From contig JAFYWH010000014.1 in assembly GCA_017558175.1 (NCBI GenBank), forward strand, positions 1 to 36,097: 36,097 bases of DNA, in the 5' to 3' direction. This stretch comes from Bacteroidaceae bacterium (lineage in GTDB: Bacteria; Bacteroidota; Bacteroidia; Bacteroidales; Bacteroidaceae). The notes under the pieces were generated by a model. The model searched no databases and had not been told where the DNA came from. It saw nothing but the letters and a program-made list of their open reading frames with translations. The translations under genes and the position numbers were made by a program. Below, piece by piece: positions 1 to 8,048 of this stretch (position 1 is the first letter of the stretch; each line of letters starts with the position of its first letter).

Positions 1-72
1 GAAGACTGCATGCAGGTGGAAGGCTTCGAAGAATGGTTGGAAAAACAAGAAATTGAAACAATAAACGTATAA
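1..72 (+). CDS. C-terminal end of a truncated gene, probably tRNA pseudouridine synthase TruB
   Basis: The first 72 bases read as 23 codons and a TAA stop, ending in [14 protein letters not shown]. The window edge cuts off the rest. Only context suggests TruB: truB commonly lies directly upstream of queA in Bacteroides. The fragment has no diagnostic motif, so the name is inference. The stop lies 10 bp before the queA start, so the two are probably co-transcribed. Confidence 0.5.
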   Translation, partial: EDCMQVEGFEEWLEKQEIETINV

Positions 73-82
73 GGAGAGACCT

Positions 83-1144
83 ATGAAACTATCACAATTT
101 AAGTTCAAGTTGCCGGAAGAAAAGATTGCATTGCATCCGGCCAAGTTCAGAGATGAGTCACGCCTCATGGTAGTACACAAGAAGACCGGCGAAATTGAAC
201 ACCGCATGTTCAAGGACATTCTGGAATATTTTGACGACAAGGATGTGTTCATCTTCAACGATACCAAGGTATTTCCTGCCCGTTTGTACGGCAACAAGGA
301 AAAGACTGGTGCCCGCATCGAAGTGTTCTTGTTGCGCGAATTGAACGAAGAACTCCGCTTGTGGGATGTCTTGGTAGACCCAGCCCGCAAGATCCGTATC
401 GGTAACAAGTTGTATTTCGGCGAAGATGACTCGATGGTAGCCGAAGTGATTGACAATACCACTTCACGTGGTCGTACCCTCCGTTTCCTTTACGATGGTC
501 CGCACGATGAATTCAAGGCTGCTCTCTACGCTCTTGGCGAAGCTCCGCTGCCTGAATTGATCAAGAACTTGCGCGATGTGGAAGAAGACGATGCCGAACG
601 CTTCCAGAACATTTACGCTAAGCACGAAGGTGCTGTAACCGCTCCAACAGCCGGTCTCCACTTCAGCCGCGAATTGATGAAGCGCATGGAAATCAAGGGT
701 ATAGACTTTGCTTTCATAACTATGCACGCCGGATTGGGCAACTTCCGCGAAATCGATGTGGAAGACTTGACCAAGCACAAGGTGGATAGCGAACAGATGT
801 TCGTTGAAGCCGAAGCATGCCGTATCGTGAACCAAGCCGTAGACGAAGGTCGCCGCATCTGTGCCGTAGGTACAACCGTTATGCGTACCATCGAAACTGC
901 TGTAGGTACCGATGGTCACTTGAAGGAATACGAAGGCTGGACCAACAAGTTCATCTTCCCTCCGTACGAATTCTCTGTAGCCAATGCCATGGTAACCAAC
1001 TTCCACACACCATATTCTACCTTGTTGATGTTGGTAGCTGCATACGGCGGATACGACCTCATTATGCAGGCTTACGACATTGCCTTGAAGGAAGACTACC
1101 GATTCGGTACTTATGGTGATGCCATGTTGATTCTCGACAAGTAA
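83..1144 (+). CDS. queA: S-adenosylmethionine:tRNA ribosyltransferase-isomerase (QueA)
   Basis: QueA transfers and isomerises the ribosyl group of SAM onto preQ1 at the wobble base of GUN-anticodon tRNAs, giving epoxyqueuosine in the cytoplasm. The 353 residues match the usual family length. Recognisable family blocks are [13 protein letters not shown] (about 58-70), [12 protein letters not shown] (about 187-198), [11 protein letters not shown] (about 263-273) and [19 protein letters not shown] near the C-terminus. The ATG is preceded by AAGGAGAG, a good Shine-Dalgarno sequence, which is uncommon in this phylum. folK starts 10 bp downstream, so the genes probably share a transcript. Codon use is strongly biased (TTG for Leu, AAG for Lys), as in metK and tyrS, which suggests high expression. 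Confidence 0.97.
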   Translation: MKLSQFKFKLPEEKIALHPAKFRDESRLMVVHKKTGEIEHRMFKDILEYFDDKDVFIFNDTKVFPARLYGNKEKTGARIEVFLLRELNEELRLWDVLVDPARKIRIGNKLYFGEDDSMVAEVIDNTTSRGRTLRFLYDGPHDEFKAALYALGEAPLPELIKNLRDVEEDDAERFQNIYAKHEGAVTAPTAGLHFSRELMKRMEIKGIDFAFITMHAGLGNFREIDVEDLTKHKVDSEQMFVEAEACRIVNQAVDEGRRICAVGTTVMRTIETAVGTDGHLKEYEGWTNKFIFPPYEFSVANAMVTNFHTPYSTLLMLVAAYGGYDLIMQAYDIALKEDYRFGTYGDAMLILDK

Positions 1145-1154
1145 ACAAACAGAA

Positions 1155-1586
1155 ATGCATCAAGTATACTTAGGTTTAGGCACTAACCTTGGCGACAAGG
1201 AAGCCAACTTGAAAGCGGCTCTGGAGGAAATAAGAAAGCGGGTAGGGGAGATCACTTCCCAATCCGCTTTTTATGCATCCGAGCCATGGGGATTCGAGTC
1301 AGACAATTCATTCCTCAATGCCGTATGCTGCGTCTGTACAAACCTCTCGCCCGAAGAAACCCTCCACACCACCCAAGCCATCGAACGCACGTTAGGAAGG
1401 CTTAAAAAATCGGTGAACGGAGCCTATAGCGACAGAATCATAGACATAGACATACTTCTGTTCGATGATTTGCAGATAAACACTCCGGATCTGACCATTC
1501 CGCATCCGCAGATGTGGGAACGCGATTTCGTGAAAATACCTCTGAAAGAAATTGCTCCGGATATAGCACCAAAGGGGAAAAAATAA
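1155..1586 (+). CDS. folK: 2-amino-4-hydroxy-6-hydroxymethyldihydropteridine pyrophosphokinase (HPPK)
   Basis: FolK transfers pyrophosphate from ATP to 6-hydroxymethyl-dihydropterin, a step of folate synthesis. The 143-residue chain has the full HPPK pattern: YLGLGTNLGDKEANL at 4-18, SAFYASEPWGF about 37-47, FLNAV, and the metal- and ATP-binding DRIIDIDILLFDD (about 92-104) followed by TIPHPQMWERDFVKIPL. The size is normal for a single-domain enzyme; there is no FolB or FolP fusion. It follows queA by 10 bp. Its stop codon's last A is the first base of a triple-palindrome element that can act as its terminator. Confidence 0.96.
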   Translation: MHQVYLGLGTNLGDKEANLKAALEEIRKRVGEITSQSAFYASEPWGFESDNSFLNAVCCVCTNLSPEETLHTTQAIERTLGRLKKSVNGAYSDRIIDIDILLFDDLQINTPDLTIPHPQMWERDFVKIPLKEIAPDIAPKGKK

Positions 1587-1649
1587 AACGCCTTGGCGTT
1601 TTAATCGAAACGTCTAAGCGTTTTAGTCAAAATGCTTAGACGTTTTTTT
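1586..1649. repeat. Triple-palindrome element, copy 1, with intrinsic terminator between convergent folK and the MFS gene
   Basis: Three units start at 1586, 1608 and 1630, an exact 22-bp period: AAACGCCTTGGCGTTT, AAACGTCTAAGCGTTT and AAATGCTTAGACGTTT. Units 2 and 3 pair over 16 positions (15 Watson-Crick, one G-U) around a short loop, followed by TTTTTTT to 1649, a textbook terminator for folK. It ends 6 bp before the stop of the MFS gene on the other strand, so it is placed to stop transcription from both sides. Related copies lie at 14893, 23330 and 31641. Confidence 0.9.
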
Positions 1650-1655
1650 CAGAGC

Positions 1656-3035
1656 TTATGAACGCTGGATTGGCGAATGTTCCTTCACTCGAAGCAAACT
1701 CACCACACCTGCCGTCAAGGCCAAGCCTAAAGCTGTCCAAAGACACACCACTTCACCACCACCTTGATTGCCCATCAGATGAAAAAGGACGGCTACCATG
1801 GCTGTACCAAGCGTCTGTCCCAATACACGAGCCGTACCGAGCATACCGCTGGCTCCTCCACTTCGTCGCAAAGGAGCGGAAGTAGTGATAGTCACATTGT
1901 TAGGAGTTTGGAAAAGACCGATACCAATACCGCACACAGCCATACGCCAAGCCAAATCCCAAGTACCTGAAATGCTGCCTGCGGTGGCAAGCAAGAAAAG
2001 ACCAAGGGCAAAGACACTCATGCCTACACCTCCCAAAAGTCCAGGATGGACACGCTCTATCAATCGTCCCGCCATGGGGGCAGTAAGCGTAGTGGCAAGG
2101 GGCCAAGGAGTGAGCAACAAGCCCGTTTCGGCCACACTGAATCCTAACGAATGTTGCATGAAAAAGGGCAAGGATACGAGCGCCATCATCTGAGCGGTAA
2201 AGCAAGCAATGCTGCATCCCACAGACATGGCAAATATCGGAATTCTAAACAAATCGACCGGCAAGATAGGCATCGGAAGATTCAACTGTCTGCGGATATA
2301 GATGGTACCTACAATTACCGCCACTACCGCTTGGAGAACCAACAAGGTAGAGAACCCATCGTGAGCCATCTGTTCGATGGTGTAAATCAGCAATCCGAAG
2401 AACACGGCATTCAGCACCACACTCTGCCCGTCGAGCTTCGGACGTACCTTTTGTGGAGGATTATGCGGAAGCAACTTCCATCCGATGACAAGCGCGGCCA
2501 ATCCTAAAGGTATATTCATCAAGAAAATCCACGACCAGTGTCCGATGGAAAGGATAGCACCTCCCAAAGCTGGTCCGGAAGCAGCCGTAACCGCCACAAT
2601 GACCGCATTGGCTGCCATTACGCGACCCAAGCGGGCAGGAGGGAAGATGAGTCGGAGAAGAGCCGTATTGATACTCATGGTACAAGCTCCGCCAATGCCT
2701 TGAAGCACACGGGCCGCCACCATCATTTCGAACGATCGGCTCATGGCACACAAGGCCGATGCCGAAACAAAGATACTCACCCCACAAAGGAACACACGCT
2801 TATATCCGAACACATCGCCTATGGCCGCAAAGCCAAGCAGCATCATGGTCACTATCAGCTGATAAGCGTTCACTATCCAAATACTGTCGGAAGGGCTCAC
2901 ACCGAATTCATGCGACAAGGTAGGCAAGGCGACATTCATCACCGTGCCGTCCAATACCCCCATCATGATAGCAGCCAAAACAGCTATAACCGCCAAATAG
3001 GAGTGGGTAGTGTTTGGGTTCTTTTCTTTGCTCAT
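1656..3035 (-). CDS. MFS multidrug exporter, DHA2 (EmrB/QacA) family
   Basis: This is an inner-membrane proton-driven drug exporter by family. The 459-residue protein is almost wholly hydrophobic segments, consistent with about 14 helices. Diagnostic parts are LDGTVMNVALPTL in helix 1 (about 28-40), the loop 2-3 motif GDVFGYKRVF (about 73-82), RVLQGIGGAC (about 108-117) and the antiporter motif C region ASGPALGGAI. No partner EmrA-type adaptor or TolC gene is nearby, so substrate and partners are unknown. A Bacteroidetes -7 element (TAACTTTG, minus strand) lies at 3041-3048, only a few bases upstream of the start, so the leader would be very short. It is convergent with folK. Confidence 0.9.
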   Translation of the reverse strand: MSKEKNPNTTHSYLAVIAVLAAIMMGVLDGTVMNVALPTLSHEFGVSPSDSIWIVNAYQLIVTMMLLGFAAIGDVFGYKRVFLCGVSIFVSASALCAMSRSFEMMVAARVLQGIGGACTMSINTALLRLIFPPARLGRVMAANAVIVAVTAASGPALGGAILSIGHWSWIFLMNIPLGLAALVIGWKLLPHNPPQKVRPKLDGQSVVLNAVFFGLLIYTIEQMAHDGFSTLLVLQAVVAVIVGTIYIRRQLNLPMPILPVDLFRIPIFAMSVGCSIACFTAQMMALVSLPFFMQHSLGFSVAETGLLLTPWPLATTLTAPMAGRLIERVHPGLLGGVGMSVFALGLFLLATAGSISGTWDLAWRMAVCGIGIGLFQTPNNVTITTSAPLRRSGGASGMLGTARVLGQTLGTAMVAVLFHLMGNQGGGEVVCLWTALGLALTAGVVSLLRVKEHSPIQRS

Positions 3036-3112
3036 GCCGACAAAGTTACAAAAAAATGGAATATACCATGTTAAAGAACACAGAAAGTATAGGCAATGTT
3101 GAGAAATAGTTG

Positions 3113-3120
3113 TATCTTTG
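3113..3120 (+). promoter_or_regulatory. Bacteroidetes -7 promoter element for metK
   Basis: TATCTTTG fits the Bacteroidetes -7 consensus TAnnTTTG. A TTG at the expected -33 distance is not seen. A start of transcription about 7 bp downstream would place the riboswitch at the very 5' end of the mRNA and leave a leader of about 150 nt. Confidence 0.65.
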
Positions 3121-3134
3121 CACCGTTAAAAAAA

Positions 3135-3185
3135 CAGTGGAGAGATTTGAGTAGCTTGCAACCACGGAAAAAAATGCTAAAATAA
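3135..3185 (+). ncRNA. Probable SAM-II riboswitch in the metK leader
   Basis: The leader carries the SAM-II signature blocks in order: GATTTGA (3144-3150), GCTTGCAACCAC (3154-3165) and an A-run leading to ATGCTAAAA (3174-3182). GTGG at 3137-3140 can pair with CCAC at 3162-3165 as a short P1, and TAGC at 3152-3155 with GCTA at 3176-3179 as the pseudoknot. P1 is shorter than in the best-known examples. SAM-II aptamers bind S-adenosylmethionine and lower expression of methionine/SAM genes. Here the downstream gene makes SAM, so direct product feedback is the natural reading. The aptamer ends about 90 nt before the start codon, and no obvious terminator or Shine-Dalgarno partner is visible, so the output mechanism is unclear. 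Confidence 0.7.
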
Positions 3186-3277
3186 CATTGACTTTTCTAT
3201 GTCCCACCTACTCTGAATTCCTATCCCCCGTTTTGGTTTTAGTTTTTTAATTATCATCTATCAATTATCAATTAAAA

Positions 3278-4570
3278 ATGGGATACTTATTCACATCCGA
3301 ATCGGTGTCTGAAGGACACCCCGACAAAGTGGCCGATCAAATTTCGGACGCTGTGCTTGACAAACTGTTGGCTTTTGACCCCAGTTCGAAAGTAGCTTGC
3401 GAAACGCTTGTAACCACAGGTCAGGTGGTTATGGCCGGTGAAGTGAAAACAGAAGCGTATGTAGACTTGCAGCGCATTGCTCGCGAAGTAATCAACCGCA
3501 TCGGTTATACCAAGAGCGAATACATGTTTGAAGGAAACTCGTGTGGTGTACTTAGCGCCATCCACGAACAAAGTGCTGACATCAACCGCGGTGTAGAACG
3601 CGAAGACCCGATGAATCAGGGTGCTGGCGACCAGGGTATGATGTTCGGTTATGCTACCAACGAAACAGAAAACTACATGCCATTGTCACTCGACTTGTCT
3701 CACAAGTTGTTGATGATTTTGGCCGATATCCGTCGTGAAGGCAAGGAAATGACTTACCTCCGTCCGGACTCAAAGAGCCAGGTAACTATCGAATACGATG
3801 ACAACGGCAAGCCGGTTCGTATCGATACAATCGTGGTTTCTACCCAACACGATGAATTCATCCTCCCTGCAGACGACAGCAAGGAAGCTCAATTGAAGGC
3901 TGACGAAGAAATGTTGGCTCAAATCCGCAAGGATGTTATCGAAGTGTTGATGCCTCGTGTTATCGCAAGCATCCACAATCAGGAAGTATTGAGCTTGTTC
4001 AACGACCAAATCACTTATCACGTGAACCCAACCGGTAAGTTCGTAATCGGCGGCCCTCATGGCGATACTGGTTTGACTGGTCGTAAGATTATTGTAGACA
4101 CTTATGGCGGTAAGGGCGCTCATGGTGGTGGTGCTTTCTCGGGTAAGGACCCAAGTAAGGTAGACCGCTCGGCAGCATACGCAGCCCGTCACATCGCCAA
4201 GAACATGGTAGCTGCTGGTGTGGCAGACGAAATGTTGGTACAAGTATCGTACGCTATCGGTGTGGCTCGCCCAGTAAGCATCTACGTGAACACTTACGGT
4301 CGTAGCAATGTGAACATGACTGATGGCGAAATCGCTCAGAAGATTGACGAATTGTTCGACCTCCGTCCGAAGGCGATCGAAGAACGCTTGAAGCTCCGTA
4401 ACCCTATTTACGAAGAAACGGCTTCTTATGGCCACATGGGACGCGAACCGAAGATTGTAACCAAGAAATACGAATCCATGTATCGCGAAACCAAGACTGT
4501 AGAGGTAGAACTATTCACTTGGGAAAAGCTTGATTATGTGGACAAGGTAAAAGAAGCATTCGGTTTATAA
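3278..4570 (+). CDS. metK: S-adenosylmethionine synthetase (methionine adenosyltransferase)
   Basis: MetK makes SAM from methionine and ATP in the cytoplasm as a homotetramer. The 430 residues match the bacterial family, slightly longer than the E. coli enzyme. Motifs are [17 protein letters not shown] (5-21, ATP/methionine site), [12 protein letters not shown] (about 113-124), the hexapeptide-containing [14 protein letters not shown] (about 258-271) and the P-loop-like [16 protein letters not shown] (about 286-301). Codon use is strongly biased, as expected of an abundant enzyme. Its TAA overlaps the ATG of the LOG gene by one base (TAATG), implying translational coupling. A probable SAM-II riboswitch lies upstream. 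Confidence 0.98.
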   Translation: MGYLFTSESVSEGHPDKVADQISDAVLDKLLAFDPSSKVACETLVTTGQVVMAGEVKTEAYVDLQRIAREVINRIGYTKSEYMFEGNSCGVLSAIHEQSADINRGVEREDPMNQGAGDQGMMFGYATNETENYMPLSLDLSHKLLMILADIRREGKEMTYLRPDSKSQVTIEYDDNGKPVRIDTIVVSTQHDEFILPADDSKEAQLKADEEMLAQIRKDVIEVLMPRVIASIHNQEVLSLFNDQITYHVNPTGKFVIGGPHGDTGLTGRKIIVDTYGGKGAHGGGAFSGKDPSKVDRSAAYAARHIAKNMVAAGVADEMLVQVSYAIGVARPVSIYVNTYGRSNVNMTDGEIAQKIDELFDLRPKAIEERLKLRNPIYEETASYGHMGREPKIVTKKYESMYRETKTVEVELFTWEKLDYVDKVKEAFGL

Positions 4571-5157
4571 TGAATCAGATACAGAACGTTTGCGTTTATA
4601 GCGCATCCAGTACTAAAATTGCTCCAGCTTATTTCGCAACCGCGGAAGAGCTGGGGCGATTGCTTGCTATACGTGGCATTAACCTCATCAATGGTGCCGG
4701 AAGCATCGGTTTGATGGCTGCTACATCGAACGCCGCATTAGCAGCAGGAGGAACCGTAACCGGAGTCATTCCTCGCTTCATGGTAGAGCAAGGATGGAAT
4801 CACACTGGCCTTACCCGATTGGTGGAAACCGAAACCATGCACGAACGCAAGCAACTCATGGCCGAGATGTCCGACGGAGTGATTGCTCTCCCTGGAGGAT
4901 GCGGAACCATGGAAGAACTGTTGGAAATCATCACCTGGAAACAATTGGGATTGTATCTTAAGCCTATTGTTATCCTGAATGTCAACGGATTCTACAATCC
5001 GCTTTTGGAAATGCTCCAACAAGCTATCGACGAAAACTTCATGCGCCGTGAACATGGCTCTATCTGGCAAGTAGCTACAACTGCCGAAGAAGCCATCGAA
5101 TTGCTATATACCACCCCTTGGTGGAATACAGAAGTCCGTAAATTTGCTGCTATATGA
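4570..5157 (+). CDS. LOG-family protein (nucleoside 5'-monophosphate phosphoribohydrolase, Rossmann fold)
   Basis: LOG proteins hydrolyse nucleoside 5'-monophosphates (cytokinin ribotides in plants; AMP-like nucleotides in bacteria) to free base and ribose 5-phosphate. The diagnostic nucleotide-binding motif PGGCGTMEE is at 108-116, preceded by the catalytic-region MHERKQLMAEMSD at 90-102, with a glycine-rich NGAGSIGLMA at 41-50. Length (195 aa) is typical. It overlaps metK by one base and DUF4271 by four, so it is translated as part of a three-gene unit. The physiological substrate cannot be read from sequence. Confidence 0.88.
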   Translation: MNQIQNVCVYSASSTKIAPAYFATAEELGRLLAIRGINLINGAGSIGLMAATSNAALAAGGTVTGVIPRFMVEQGWNHTGLTRLVETETMHERKQLMAEMSDGVIALPGGCGTMEELLEIITWKQLGLYLKPIVILNVNGFYNPLLEMLQQAIDENFMRREHGSIWQVATTAEEAIELLYTTPWWNTEVRKFAAI

Positions 5158-5873
5158 TTATACCACCCCTAACAGGCATGCCCGGAGAGCCACTCCCATA
5201 TTTGCTTCATACAGACTGGTTGCTCACTTCCATTCTGTTTGCATGCATCATGCTTGCTTCTTTCACTCTATCGAAAGAAAAGAAATACCTGCTACAACAA
5301 CTGAACACTTCGCTGAAGAGCCGGAAGCGCTCCAGCATGTTCGATGAAACGAGCATATCGAATACATACTACAAATCCCTGCTTATATTTCATGCCTGCA
5401 TCATGTTAGGGCTTTGTATCTATTACTATTACACCAAGAATCTGCCCGATTTGTTTACAAAAATTCCTAACGGATGGATATTTGTGGGGTTCACCTTGTG
5501 CGTATCCGTTTTCGTATATTTAAAAAGTTTACTTTATCGTTTCGTTAATTGGATTTTCTTTCAAAAAGAAAGCAATTCGCGCTGGATTACATCATTTTTC
5601 AACTTGCTCATTTGGCAGGGCATCTTGCTACTTCCAACGATACTTGTCATCGTGTATTTCGACATTTCGTCACATATTGCCCTCATGCTGATGGGGATAC
5701 AGATAATTTTAGCTAAAATTACTTTGTTTTGTATCTGCTTTAGCAACTTTTTTGAAAAGATTCATGGTGCTTTGCATTTAATTCTGTACTTTTGTGCCCT
5801 TGAAATTTTGCCGGACCTTGTTTTGTGGAAAGGCATTGAATTGGTGAGTAACAATTTGATATTAAAACTATAG
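5154..5873 (+). CDS. DUF4271 integral membrane protein
   Basis: The 239-residue protein has several hydrophobic segments: about 20-37, 75-92, 105-122, 145-175 and 185-205, with a basic loop KSRKRSSMF between the first and second. Sequence style and position directly before hemD match the DUF4271 proteins of Bacteroidales. No function is established. The start ATG overlaps the LOG stop (ATGA), so translation is coupled. The gene ends 4 bp before the TTG start of hemD. Confidence 0.8.
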   Translation: MIIPPLTGMPGEPLPYLLHTDWLLTSILFACIMLASFTLSKEKKYLLQQLNTSLKSRKRSSMFDETSISNTYYKSLLIFHACIMLGLCIYYYYTKNLPDLFTKIPNGWIFVGFTLCVSVFVYLKSLLYRFVNWIFFQKESNSRWITSFFNLLIWQGILLLPTILVIVYFDISSHIALMLMGIQIILAKITLFCICFSNFFEKIHGALHLILYFCALEILPDLVLWKGIELVSNNLILKL

Positions 5874-5877
5874 AGCC

Positions 5878-6627
5878 TTGAAAATAAAGAAAGTTCTCGT
5901 CTCTCAGCCAAAGCCAGCATCAGATAAGTCTCCTTATTTCGATATTGCTGAGAAGTACGGTGTAGAAATTGTTTTCCGTCCTTTCATTAAGGTGGAAAGT
6001 CTATCAGCCAAAGAGTTCAGACAACAGAAAGTGTCTATCCTCGACCATACAGCAGTAGTTTTCACATCGCGTCATGCCATTGACCACTTCTTTACATTGT
6101 GTACAGAATTGCGTGTGACCATCCCTGAAACCATGAAGTATTTCTGTACTTCAGAACAGATTGCATTGTACATCCAGAAATATGTACAATACCGCAAGCG
6201 TAAGGTATTCTTCGGAGCTACTGGTAAGTTCGCCGACTTGGTGCCATCTATCGTGAAGCACAATTCGGAAAAGTATTTCGTACCATTGTCAGATGTACAC
6301 AATGACGAAATCAAGACTGCATTGGATGCTAAGAAGATTCAGCACACAGAAGCAGTGATGTACCGTACTGTAAGCAATGACTTCACAGCCGAAGAAAAGT
6401 TCGACTATGACATGTTGTTGTTCTTCAGCCCGGCAGGTATCACTTCATTGATGAAGAACTTCCCTAACTTCGAGCAGAAGGACATTGCAATCGGTTGCTT
6501 TGGTCCTGCTACTGCCAAGGCCGTAAAGGATGCTGGTTTGCGCCTTGATTTGGAAGCACCGACCGTAGAAGCACCTTCTATGACCGCTGCTTTGGACAAG
6601 TTTATCAGCGAGCGCAACAAAGATTGA
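5878..6627 (+). CDS. hemD: Uroporphyrinogen-III synthase (HemD)
   Basis: HemD closes hydroxymethylbilane to uroporphyrinogen III in tetrapyrrole synthesis. The family is weakly conserved. Supporting features are the N-terminal MKIKKVLVSQPKP, TAVVFTSRHAIDHFF (about 60-74), DMLLFFSPAGITSLMKNFP (about 179-197) and the late IGCFGPATAKAVKDAG (about 203-218), the usual order in the two Rossmann-like halves. The reading frame has no ATG before TTG at 5878, and the N-terminal MKIKK begins at this TTG, so a TTG start is chosen. It lies 4 bp after DUF4271. A possible internal promoter element, TACTTTTG, is at 5787-5794 inside DUF4271. Confidence 0.85.
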   Translation: MKIKKVLVSQPKPASDKSPYFDIAEKYGVEIVFRPFIKVESLSAKEFRQQKVSILDHTAVVFTSRHAIDHFFTLCTELRVTIPETMKYFCTSEQIALYIQKYVQYRKRKVFFGATGKFADLVPSIVKHNSEKYFVPLSDVHNDEIKTALDAKKIQHTEAVMYRTVSNDFTAEEKFDYDMLLFFSPAGITSLMKNFPNFEQKDIAIGCFGPATAKAVKDAGLRLDLEAPTVEAPSMTAALDKFISERNKD

Positions 6628-6671
6628 TTAAATTGTTCGAATAATAAAGGGGTTTTGTAACCATAAAGTAT

Positions 6672-6679
6672 TAACTTTG
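6672..6679 (+). promoter_or_regulatory. Bacteroidetes -7 promoter element for rnpA-yidD-TatD
   Basis: TAACTTTG fits TAnnTTTG and lies 30 bp before the rnpA ATG in the short gap after hemD. TTTG at 6654-6657 is somewhat closer than the ideal -33 spacing. It would allow rnpA to be transcribed separately from hemD. Confidence 0.55.
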
Positions 6680-6709
6680 TGATGCAGAACCTCTTTTTTA
6701 TATAATTAA

Positions 6710-7111
6710 ATGGAAAATCAAAGTCATACATTGAACAAGTCCGAGCGTCTATGCAGCAAAAAGCTCATTGAACGTCTGTTTGCCGGAGGAAACAAATCTT
6801 TTCCGGCCTTCCCGCTTCGTGTCGTTTATATGACTTTAGAGCCAGAAGAAAATGTAGCTGATGTATCCATCCTCATCAGTGTGCCTAAAAAACGCTTTAA
6901 GCATGCCGTGAAGCGCAATCGTGTAAAGCGCCAAGTACGAGAAGCCTATCGTCGTAACAAGCATATCTTGCTGAATGCCCTCCAAGCATCAGAAAAGCCA
7001 CAGAAAATGATTATGGCATTCATCTGGTTGGACAACAAGCTTCATGCTACAGAAGAAATAGAATATAAGGTAAAGAAACTGTTGTATCACATAGCCGAAG
7101 AAAAGCAATGA
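6710..7111 (+). CDS. rnpA: Ribonuclease P protein component
   Basis: This is the small basic protein subunit that helps RNase P RNA cleave tRNA leaders. The signature [13 protein letters not shown] is at 69-81, with [16 protein letters not shown] (9-24) typical of the N-terminus. Length 133 aa is normal. As usual in Bacteroidetes, rnpA follows hemD rather than rpmH. Its TGA overlaps the yidD ATG by four bases. Confidence 0.96.
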   Translation: MENQSHTLNKSERLCSKKLIERLFAGGNKSFPAFPLRVVYMTLEPEENVADVSILISVPKKRFKHAVKRNRVKRQVREAYRRNKHILLNALQASEKPQKMIMAFIWLDNKLHATEEIEYKVKKLLYHIAEEKQ

Positions 7112-7329
7112 GAACACTGCTTATCCGGTTATTGCAACTTCCTATCCGCTTCTATCGCGGATACATTTCTCCATTAACACCGCCTTCTTGTCGGTTCACT
7201 CCCACTTGCTCACAATATGCATTAGAAGCGCTTCAGAAGCATGGTCCTATCAAGGGACTCTATCTCTCTATACGCCGTATCTTGCGATGCCATCCTTGGG
7301 GAGGCTCCGGTTACGATCCTGTTCCTTAA
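7108..7329 (+). CDS. yidD: YidD membrane protein insertion efficiency factor
   Basis: YidD is a small membrane-peripheral protein that assists YidC-dependent insertion. The 73-residue chain has the family pattern: [20 protein letters not shown] (15-34), [17 protein letters not shown] (35-51) and the C-terminal [13 protein letters not shown]. The conserved cysteines are present. The start overlaps the rnpA stop (ATGA). The yidC gene itself is not in the window. Confidence 0.95.
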   Translation: MRTLLIRLLQLPIRFYRGYISPLTPPSCRFTPTCSQYALEALQKHGPIKGLYLSIRRILRCHPWGGSGYDPVP

Positions 7330-7333
7330 TGCC

Positions 7334-7972
7334 ATGAAAGGTTTTCTGAACATACATACCCACTCATCAGTACATCCGGATACGGAAATCTTATCCCTGT
7401 CTCCGGCTTCACTTCCTGAAAATCAAGGAGCCAACCATGCTTCCGTAGGTATTCATCCATGGGAACTGACGGAAACCAATGCAGATGCTCTTTGGGAAGA
7501 CCTACAAAAGGCTATAGAAGACAAAAGAGTAGTGGCCATAGGAGAGTGTGGTATAGACAAACTCAAAGGACCATCCTTAGACCTCCAGATTGCTCTTTTC
7601 AAGAAGGAAGCTTTGTTGGCCGAAGCTCACTCCATCCCTCTTGTTATTCATTGTGTAAAGGCTTTTAACGAACTGATTCTCTTGAAGAAGGAAATCAAGC
7701 CTCTGCAACCTTGGATTATCCACGGATTCAGGGGGAAACTTTCGTTGGCAAAAGATTGCATCCGCCATGGATTTTATCTTTCCATAGGTGCTCATTTCCA
7801 AGAAGATGCATTGAAAGCTATTCCATCGGACAGGCTGTTTATCGAGACGGATGAAGCAGACAAGTCCATCGAAGACATCTACCAAAACATTGCCCAAGTA
7901 CGAGGCATGAAATTGGAAGAACTGAAAGAATGTATCAATAAGAATGCGGAGGAAGTCTTTTTTAAGGCATAA
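7334..7972 (+). CDS. TatD-family metal-dependent hydrolase
   Basis: TatD-type enzymes are TIM-barrel metallohydrolases with DNase activity in studied members. The frame is open further upstream, but ATG at 7334 (MKGFLNIHTH) is chosen because it begins the first beta strand, and upstream codons lie inside yidD. Metal ligands of the family are visible: H8 and H10 (HTH), E71 (GECGID), H106 (IHCVKA), H130 (IIHGFRG) and D173 (ETDEAD). At 212 residues it is shorter than TatD proper (about 260), as is common for the Bacteroidetes members. It starts 4 bp after the yidD stop, in the same operon. Confidence 0.88.
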   Translation: MKGFLNIHTHSSVHPDTEILSLSPASLPENQGANHASVGIHPWELTETNADALWEDLQKAIEDKRVVAIGECGIDKLKGPSLDLQIALFKKEALLAEAHSIPLVIHCVKAFNELILLKKEIKPLQPWIIHGFRGKLSLAKDCIRHGFYLSIGAHFQEDALKAIPSDRLFIETDEADKSIEDIYQNIAQVRGMKLEELKECINKNAEEVFFKA

Positions 7973-7975
7973 GAG

Positions 7976-8006
7976 TTGGTTGTTCAGATAAAGTATCGTA
8001 TTTTTG
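7976..8006 (+). promoter_or_regulatory. tyrS promoter, Bacteroidetes type
   Basis: TTG at 7976-7978, a 20-bp spacer and TATTTTTG at 7999-8006 match the -33/-7 consensus with ideal spacing. The -33 overlaps the last bases before the end of the TatD region. The leader would be about 35 nt. Confidence 0.75.
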
Positions 8007-8048
8007 TAGCCATTAAAGTAAAAATCAAAACATTAAACATACATACAG

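Noticed and set aside
464..1006. Long open frame antisense to queA
   Set aside because: It is a shadow of queA, caused by the strong codon bias; no promoter, no recognisable protein, and queA is unambiguous on the other strand.
7241..7333. N-terminal extension of the TatD protein
   Set aside because: These codons lie within yidD in another frame and do not resemble the family; ATG 7334 fits the conserved start.
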